Below are positions 6,953-9,915 of a stretch of DNA of 9,915 nucleotides, one piece after another (position 1 is the first letter of the stretch; each line of letters begins with the position of its first letter). This DNA is from Actinomycetes bacterium (lineage in GTDB: Bacteria; Actinomycetota; Actinomycetes; Actinomycetales; Cellulomonadaceae): assembly GCA_023461115.1 (NCBI GenBank), contig JAEWOA010000127.1, forward strand, positions 1 to 9,915. The letters are read 5' to 3'. The position numbers were made by a program, and so were the translations under genes. The notes below the pieces were generated by a model. The model saw only the letters and a list, made by a program, of their open reading frames with translations. It made no database searches and was not told the DNA's origin.

Positions 6953-7849
6953 TCACGTGGACAGGTGGGTGGCGAGGGCTTCGAGGGCTGACTCGTCGCC
7001 CGCGTAGATGCCCTCGGCGCGGGGCCAGTGGACGATGACGTCCGTGAAGCCCAGCGACTCCGCGCGGGCCAGGTCCTCGCAAGCGCGCGCCACGTCGCTC
7101 AGCGAGTACAACGGCGCACCGTCCAGGCTCAGGTAGCGGCGGAGCGGGGGCGCGCCGGGGGCGCGGTGGGCCGCCACGACCTCGTCGAACGCGGCCGCCT
7201 GCTCCGCGAGCCCCCGCCACCAGCGCTCCTGCGCCGCGGCGCCCGGCTCGTCCTCGGTGGCGTACGTCGGGCCGTACGTGATCCAGCCCTGGCCGAGCCG
7301 CGCCGCCACCGCCATCGCGCGTGGGCCGGCCGCCGCCACCGCGAAGGGAGTGCGCGGGCGTGCGAGCGTGCCGGGGATCATGCGCGCGTCGTTGGCCTCG
7401 TAGTGGGCGCCGGCGTGCGTGGTCGCCCGGTGGGTGAGCAGCTCGTCGAGCAGCTCGACGAACTCCTCGAACCGCCGCGTGCGCTCCCCGCGAGACGGGG
7501 CCGGGCCGGTGACCGCGGCGTCGAAGCCCTCGCCGCCGGCGCCCACGCCGAGCACGAACCGGCCCTCGCTGACGTCGTCGAGGCCCATCACGTCCTTGGC
7601 GAACGGCACGGGGTGCCGGAAGTTCGGCGACGCGACGAACGTGCCCAGCTCGATCCGCGACGTCACCTGCGCCGCCGCCGCCAGCAGCGGGACCGTCGCG
7701 AACCACGGCTCGTCCGCGAGCGACCGCCACGCCAAGTGGTCGTAGGTCCAGGCGTGGTCGAATCCCCACTCCTCCACCTGGCGCCACCGCTGCTTGTCCT
7801 GCGCCCACCGCACCTGCGGCAACAACACCACGCCGACCCTCACACCCAT
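6953..7849 (-). CDS. Luciferase-like (LLM class) flavin/F420-dependent oxidoreductase
   Basis: A 298-residue single-domain enzyme of the bacterial-luciferase superfamily, a TIM barrel binding reduced FMN or coenzyme F420. The sequence starts directly with barrel strand 1 (MGVRVGVVLLPQ). It has DHAWTYDHL at 31-39, the strand-turn GTFVASPNFRHP (69-80), and the family motif GRFVLGVGAG (96-105). PFAVAAAGPRAM and a C-terminal helix and strand ending in DVIVHWP follow. Actinobacteria hold many F420-dependent members, so F420 is likely, but the sequence alone does not settle cofactor or substrate. The ATG at 7849 shares its A with the TGA stop of the upstream metallopeptidase gene, which favours it over an in-frame GTG at 7858 inside that gene. 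The pair is probably translationally coupled. The two proteins have no obvious joint function. Confidence 0.88.
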   Translation of the reverse strand: MGVRVGVVLLPQVRWAQDKQRWRQVEEWGFDHAWTYDHLAWRSLADEPWFATVPLLAAAAQVTSRIELGTFVASPNFRHPVPFAKDVMGLDDVSEGRFVLGVGAGGEGFDAAVTGPAPSRGERTRRFEEFVELLDELLTHRATTHAGAHYEANDARMIPGTLARPRTPFAVAAAGPRAMAVAARLGQGWITYGPTYATEDEPGAAAQERWWRGLAEQAAAFDEVVAAHRAPGAPPLRRYLSLDGAPLYSLSDVARACEDLARAESLGFTDVIVHWPRAEGIYAGDESALEALATHLST

Positions 7850-8199
7850 CAGTCCCACCCCAGCTCGTGCAGTCGGTCGTCGTCGATGCCGAAGTGGTGC
7901 GCGATCTCGTGCACCACCGTGATCGCGACCTCCTCGACCACGTCCTCGGGCTCGTCGCAGATCGCGAGCGTCGGGTTGCGGTAGATCGTGATGCGGTCCG
8001 GGAGCGAGCCCGTCGCCCAGGACATCGTGCGCTCGGTCAAAGGCGTGCCCTCGTAGAGCCCCAACAGGTCCTCGCCCGGCGGCGGGTCGTCCTCGACGAG
8101 CACCACGACGTTGTCCATCTGGGCCGCGAGCTCGGGTGGGATCTCGTCGAGCGCGTCCGCCACCGCGGCCTCGAACTCCTCACGCGACATCTCGATCAT
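7849..8199 (-). CDS. Small zincin-like metallopeptidase family protein (Zincin_1-like)
   Basis: A 116-residue protein of the short zincin-like family widespread in actinobacteria. The zinc site is near the C-terminus: HEIAHHFGIDDD, with His97, Glu98 and His101 in HExxH, then Gly104 and Asp107, giving an HExxHxxGxxD pattern. The ending RLHELGWD is also family-typical. Earlier segments MDNVVVLVEDDPP, LLGLYEGTPLTER and LPDRITIYRNP match what I recall of the family. There is no signal peptide or membrane segment. A proteolytic role is presumed from the motif; substrates are unknown. I chose the ATG at 8199 because AGGA lies 8 bases upstream. An ATG at 8208 would add MDR but has its ribosome site directly against it. 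It heads a two-gene unit and is divergent from the tRNA operon. Confidence 0.88.
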   Translation of the reverse strand: MIEMSREEFEAAVADALDEIPPELAAQMDNVVVLVEDDPPPGEDLLGLYEGTPLTERTMSWATGSLPDRITIYRNPTLAICDEPEDVVEEVAITVVHEIAHHFGIDDDRLHELGWD

Positions 8200-8251
8200 G
8201 CGGTCCATCCTGCCCGGTGGCCTGCGTAAACGCCCACGCGCAGGATCGACT

Positions 8252-8280
8252 TTGGAGTTCGGCCAGGCACCACGTATGCT
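8252..8280 (+). promoter_or_regulatory. Promoter of the Glu-Asp-Phe tRNA operon
   Basis: TTGGAG (8252-8257), a 17-base spacer and TATGCT (8275-8280) form a good vegetative sigma-factor promoter. Transcription would start near 8287, leaving about 35 bases of leader before tRNA-Glu. The 8200-8321 stretch is the divergent region shared with the metallopeptidase gene, for which I cannot place a convincing promoter. Confidence 0.65.
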
Positions 8281-8321
8281 CTACCTCGGTCAGCCGACGC
8301 CTCGACGTCAGGGGCGTGAAA

Positions 8322-8394
8322 GCCCTCATCGTCTAGCGGCCTAGGACCCCGCCCTTTCACGGCGGTAGCACGGGTTCGAATCCCGTTGGGGGTA
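8322..8394 (+). tRNA. tRNA-Glu (anticodon UUC)
   Basis: The 73-base cloverleaf has acceptor GCCCTCA pairing with TGGGGGT (8387-8393), including a G1-U72 wobble and a U5-G68 wobble, and discriminator A at 8394. The anticodon stem CCGCC/GGCGG encloses loop CTTTCAC with anticodon TTC at 8356-8358. The T arm is ACGGG-TTCGAAT-CCCGT. CCA is not encoded, so the 3' end must be added after transcription. It is first in the tRNA operon. Confidence 0.97.
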
Positions 8395-8433
8395 CGAGCA
8401 CGTGCAAGTGGAAGAAACAAGGTCTCACCACGA

Positions 8434-8507
8434 GGCCCCGTAGCGCAGTTGGTTAGCGCGCCGCCCTGTCACGGCGGAGGTCGCGGGTTCAAGTCCCGTC
8501 GGGGTCG
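8434..8507 (+). tRNA. tRNA-Asp (anticodon GUC)
   Basis: The 74-base cloverleaf has acceptor GGCCCCG (8434-8440) pairing with CGGGGTC (8500-8506), and discriminator G at 8507. The anticodon stem CCGCC/GGCGG encloses loop CTGTCAC with anticodon GTC at 8468-8470. The T arm is GCGGG-TTCAAGT-CCCGT. CCA is not encoded. It lies 39 bases after tRNA-Glu. Its anticodon arm differs from that of tRNA-Glu only at base 34. Confidence 0.97.
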
Positions 8508-8516
8508 CTCGACAGG

Positions 8517-8536
8517 CGCCGGTCTTCGGACCGGCG
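8517..8536 (+). promoter_or_regulatory. UUCG-tetraloop hairpin inside the tRNA operon
   Basis: CGCCGGTC (8517-8524) pairs perfectly with GACCGGCG (8529-8536) around loop TTCG, closed by C-G, which is the exceptionally stable form of this tetraloop. The following bases TTGTCGTT are only moderately T-rich. It may be a partial terminator, or a barrier or landmark for processing between tRNA-Asp and tRNA-Phe. Confidence 0.6.
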
Positions 8537-8546
8537 TTGTCGTTCG

Positions 8547-8560
8547 GGGGGTTCGCCCCC
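8547..8560 (+). promoter_or_regulatory. Second UUCG hairpin directly before tRNA-Phe
   Basis: GGGGG (8547-8551) pairs with CCCCC (8556-8560) around TTCG. It ends two bases before the first base of tRNA-Phe, so it sits immediately upstream of the expected RNase P cut. A role in processing is an inference. Confidence 0.5.
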
Positions 8561-8562
8561 AA

Positions 8563-8638
8563 GGCTCTGTAGCTCAGTTGGTAGAGCGTTCGACTGAAAA
8601 TCGAAAGGTCACCGGATCGACGCCGGTCGGAGCCACCA
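8563..8638 (+). tRNA. tRNA-Phe (anticodon GAA), CCA encoded
   Basis: The acceptor GGCTCTG (8563-8569) pairs with CGGAGCC (8628-8634) with one U-G wobble. The discriminator is A at 8635 and CCA is encoded at 8636-8638. The anticodon stem TTCGA/TCGAA encloses CTGAAAA, anticodon GAA at 8596-8598. The T arm is ACCGG-ATCGACG-CCGGT, so base 54 is A in place of the usual T. It is last in the operon and, unlike the other two tRNAs here, does not need CCA addition. Confidence 0.97.
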
Positions 8639-8642
8639 GCAC

Positions 8643-8670
8643 AAGCCCCGTCGCAACCGCGGCGGGGCTT
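8643..8670 (+). terminator. Terminator of the tRNA operon
   Basis: AAGCCCCGTCGC (8643-8654) pairs with GCGGCGGGGCTT (8659-8670), twelve pairs with one U-G, around loop AACC. The tail CGTCGTT is weakly T-rich, as is common for terminators in GC-rich actinobacteria. It begins five bases after the CCA of tRNA-Phe. Confidence 0.8.
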
Positions 8671-8722
8671 CGTCGTTCCCGGGCGGCGGCCCGAGGTCCC
8701 AGCCCGCGCGCGGGCCGCTGAC

Positions 8723-8752
8723 TAGGCTGGTCGTATCCGACGTCCAAGGAGG
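8723..8752 (+). promoter_or_regulatory. Candidate -10 and strong ribosome site of the membrane-protein cluster
   Basis: TAGGCT (8723-8728) fits the TANNNT -10 form; no convincing -35 precedes it. AAGGAGG (8746-8752) is a near-perfect Shine-Dalgarno sequence 6 bases before the GTG at 8759, and it fixes that start. Confidence 0.5.
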
Positions 8753-8758
8753 ACACCC

Positions 8759-9190
8759 GTGGCCAGCGCCGACCGCCACCGCTCGCTGTTCGACCGCGTC
8801 ACCGAGCCCATCGCCGAGCGCGCCAAGGAGAAGATCGGGCGGGCCGAGGACCGAGTGCGCGAGTCCATCCAGGCCGAGATCGACGCGGTCGGCCAGAGCG
8901 TCCGGGCCCGCGCGGTCGAGGTCCGTCCTTCCGCGATCGCGTTCGGCTCGGCCGCGGTGCTCACCTTCCTGGGGCTCATGGCGCTCGTCACCGCGGCGGT
9001 GCTGGGGCTCGCGCACGTCGTCGAGCCGTGGCTCTCCGCGCTGCTGGTCGGAGTCGCCCTCATCCTGCTGGCCAGCGGGTTCGCGGCCTGGGGCCGCCAC
9101 CACCTGCCCAAGGCCACGCCGTTCGACGTCCGCCGGATCCGCGAGCCCAGCCACCCCGCCGGCGAGCAGGTCCACCCCTGGGCCGACTGA
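8759..9190 (+). CDS. Small two-helix membrane protein, Holin-X-like
   Basis: A 143-residue protein with a charged, amphipathic N-terminal half (1-55, rich in Arg/Glu and likely helical or coiled). Two membrane segments follow, at about 58-86 and 90-111, then a short polar tail with RHHLP and PFDVRRI. The GTG start is set by a near-perfect AAGGAGG. The layout, and the neighbouring Holin-X and DUF3618 genes, match a conserved actinobacterial chromosomal cluster. The family name "holin" comes from topology, and lytic function has not been shown for these chromosomal members to my knowledge. A cell-envelope or membrane-stress role is plausible, but I cannot assign one. It starts 88 bases after the tRNA terminator and probably has its own promoter. 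Confidence 0.8.
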   Translation: MASADRHRSLFDRVTEPIAERAKEKIGRAEDRVRESIQAEIDAVGQSVRARAVEVRPSAIAFGSAAVLTFLGLMALVTAAVLGLAHVVEPWLSALLVGVALILLASGFAAWGRHHLPKATPFDVRRIREPSHPAGEQVHPWAD

Positions 9191-9217
9191 GCGCGGCCCG
9201 CTCACGCTCATCGAGCG
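9188..9217 (+). repeat. Tandem CGCTCA flanked by its complement on both sides
   Basis: TGAGCG (9188-9193, including the stop codon) can pair with CGCTCA at 9199-9204. The adjacent copy CGCTCA at 9205-9210 can pair, over five bases, with GAGCG at 9213-9217. Either arm can also pair with the other copy, so alternative folds are possible. The stems are short, and function is uncertain. Confidence 0.3.
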
Positions 9218-9247
9218 AGGCGCCGCCCGTCACCGCACACTGGTGCG

Positions 9248-9655
9248 ATGACCACCCCTGCGCCGCCCACGCCCGCTGACCGGTCGATCGGCCAGCTCGT
9301 CAGCGACCTGTCCGAGCAGACGTCCCGCCTGGTCCGCGCCGAGATCGACCTGGCCAAGGCCGAGATCACCGGCCGGCTCAAGCTGCTCGCCGCCGGCTCC
9401 GGCATGTTGATCGCCGGCGGCGTCGTCGCGCTGTACCTGTTCGCAGCGGTCCTGGCCACCGCGATCATCGCCCTGGCGCTCGTCGTGGACCTGTGGCTCG
9501 CGGCCCTGATCGTGACGGTGCTGTTGGCGCTCGTCACGGGCCTGCTCGTCTGGCTCGGGGTGCGGGCGCTCAAGAAGGGCGCGCCGCCCACGCCCGCGCG
9601 GGCCCTCAAGAACGTCCCCGACGACATCGCGGCCGTGAAGGAGGGACTCGCATGA
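9248..9655 (+). CDS. Holin-X family membrane protein (Phage_holin_3_6-like)
   Basis: A 135-residue protein. A Pro-rich start is followed by the conserved amphipathic segment SIGQLVSDLSEQTSRLVRAE, continuing to AKAEITGRLK (13-45). Two long hydrophobic segments lie at about 47-78 and 82-106, separated by a single aspartate (D81). The basic stretch RALKKG and the C-terminal NVPDDIAAVKEGLA follow. This architecture is typical of actinobacterial Holin-X superfamily III proteins. The ATG at 9248 lacks a clear Shine-Dalgarno sequence, so translation is by a weak site or from a leaderless mRNA. The gene overlaps the next one in an ATGA arrangement. It lies 57 bases after the preceding membrane protein, in the same orientation. 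Despite the name, no phage genes surround it. Confidence 0.87.
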   Translation: MTTPAPPTPADRSIGQLVSDLSEQTSRLVRAEIDLAKAEITGRLKLLAAGSGMLIAGGVVALYLFAAVLATAIIALALVVDLWLAALIVTVLLALVTGLLVWLGVRALKKGAPPTPARALKNVPDDIAAVKEGLA

Positions 9656-9915
9656 GCGACGAGGCCAACGGCCCCGACGAGTCCGACGACAAGCCCGAGC
9701 CGATCCCCTTCACCACCCCCGAGATCCTGGCGCTCGAGGCGCAGGTCACCGCCACGCGCCTGGAGCTGGCCACCACGGTCGACGAGCTCGCGAACCGCCT
9801 GGATCCCCGCGCGCAGGCGGCGGCCGCCGCCGCGGGCGGCAAGCGCCTGGTCAACGACGCGTTCGACGCCGGCGCCGCGCCCGAGGATCAGCGCAAGGCG
9901 CGCATGGTGCTCGCG
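9652..9915 (+). CDS. DUF3618 family protein (partial, runs off the right edge)
   Basis: The first 88 residues of a protein that continues beyond the window. An acidic N-terminus (MSDEANGPDESDDKPEP) leads into the DUF3618 core at about 24-52. There, ILALEAQVTATRLELATTVD and then ELANRLDPR show the recurring pattern of an Arg-x-Glu-Leu followed by xxTVDELxxRLDPR. An Ala-rich stretch and a basic, probably helical segment follow. In the family a membrane helix usually comes near the C-terminus, which would lie outside the window. The ATG overlaps the Holin-X stop as ATGA, with AAGGAGGG (9638-9645) 6 bases upstream, so the two are translationally coupled. The function of the family is not established. 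Confidence 0.87.
   Translation, partial: MSDEANGPDESDDKPEPIPFTTPEILALEAQVTATRLELATTVDELANRLDPRAQAAAAAAGGKRLVNDAFDAGAAPEDQRKARMVLA

Noticed and set aside
5934..7808. 624-residue minus-strand open frame across galE and part of the oxidoreductase gene
   Set aside because: It runs antisense to galE and out of frame with the oxidoreductase; repetitive Arg/Gly/Val composition and no motifs.
8196..8420. Minus-strand frame with NGIRTRATAVKGRGPRPLDD
   Set aside because: This is the antisense translation of tRNA-Glu, a common annotation artefact.
8563..8638. tRNA-Phe 3' end as an integration site for a mobile element
   Set aside because: I see no repeat of the tRNA 3' end elsewhere in the window, and no integrase or excisionase gene.
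8386..8721. 111-residue plus-strand frame containing GSVAQLVERSTENRKVTGST
   Set aside because: This is the well-known false protein produced by translating tRNA genes; it covers part of tRNA-Glu, all of tRNA-Asp and tRNA-Phe, and the terminator.
8574..8756. Minus-strand 60-residue frame over tRNA-Phe and the terminator
   Set aside because: This is antisense translation of tRNA-Phe plus non-coding sequence; no ribosome site or conserved feature.
1..9915. CRISPR array, insertion sequence, toxin-antitoxin or defence genes
   Set aside because: I saw no regularly spaced repeats, no transposase-like frame and no terminal inverted repeats. All substantial coding frames are accounted for by ordinary chromosomal genes.

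Overview
The window is very GC-rich (over 70% by eye), with third codon positions almost all G or C, GTG starts, strong GAGG/AAGGAGG ribosome sites and a Glu-Asp-Phe tRNA cluster. Together with an HEIAHHFG zincin and a Holin-X/DUF3618 cluster, this points to an actinomycete, most likely a Micrococcales member of the Cellulomonas/Promicromonospora kind. The genus is an inference; no rRNA marker is present.

Layout. (1) 1-5751, minus strand: a complete peptide-type (Dpp/Opp family) ABC importer operon. It is transcribed right to left as lipoprotein substrate-binding protein, permease B, permease C, one fused double ATPase, then the first 27 codons of a further gene that runs off the left edge. 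A perfect 18-bp hairpin lies between the binding protein and the first permease. (2) 5752-5981: a 230-bp divergent control region with a candidate promoter and dyad for the importer, and a promoter placed so that the galE transcript would be leaderless. (3) 5982-6941, plus: galE, UDP-glucose 4-epimerase. (4) 6953-8199, minus: a two-gene unit, a small zincin-like metallopeptidase followed by a luciferase-like flavin/F420 oxidoreductase whose start codon shares one base with the zincin stop. (5) 8252-8670, plus: a tRNA operon with a recognisable promoter, tRNA-Glu(UUC), tRNA-Asp(GUC), two UUCG-loop hairpins, tRNA-Phe(GAA) and a 12-bp terminator stem. (6) 8759 to the end, plus: two small two-helix membrane proteins (Holin-X-like) and the start of a DUF3618 protein.

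How it works together. The lipoprotein captures a substrate (peptide, oligosaccharide or similar; not decidable here), the two permeases form the channel and the fused ATPase supplies both nucleotide-binding domains. GalE interconverts UDP-glucose and UDP-galactose for cell-wall or exopolysaccharide sugars. The membrane cluster at the right edge is a common actinobacterial chromosomal arrangement and gives no sign of a prophage.

I see no CRISPR array, insertion sequence, integrase or defence gene, and nothing I would call a new system. The most interesting signals are small RNA- and DNA-level structures: the intercistronic hairpin, the leaderless galE promoter, and the hairpin pair abutting tRNA-Phe, which itself has a non-canonical T-loop. 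Many long open frames in this sequence are antisense or out-of-frame by-products of high GC and are left out.
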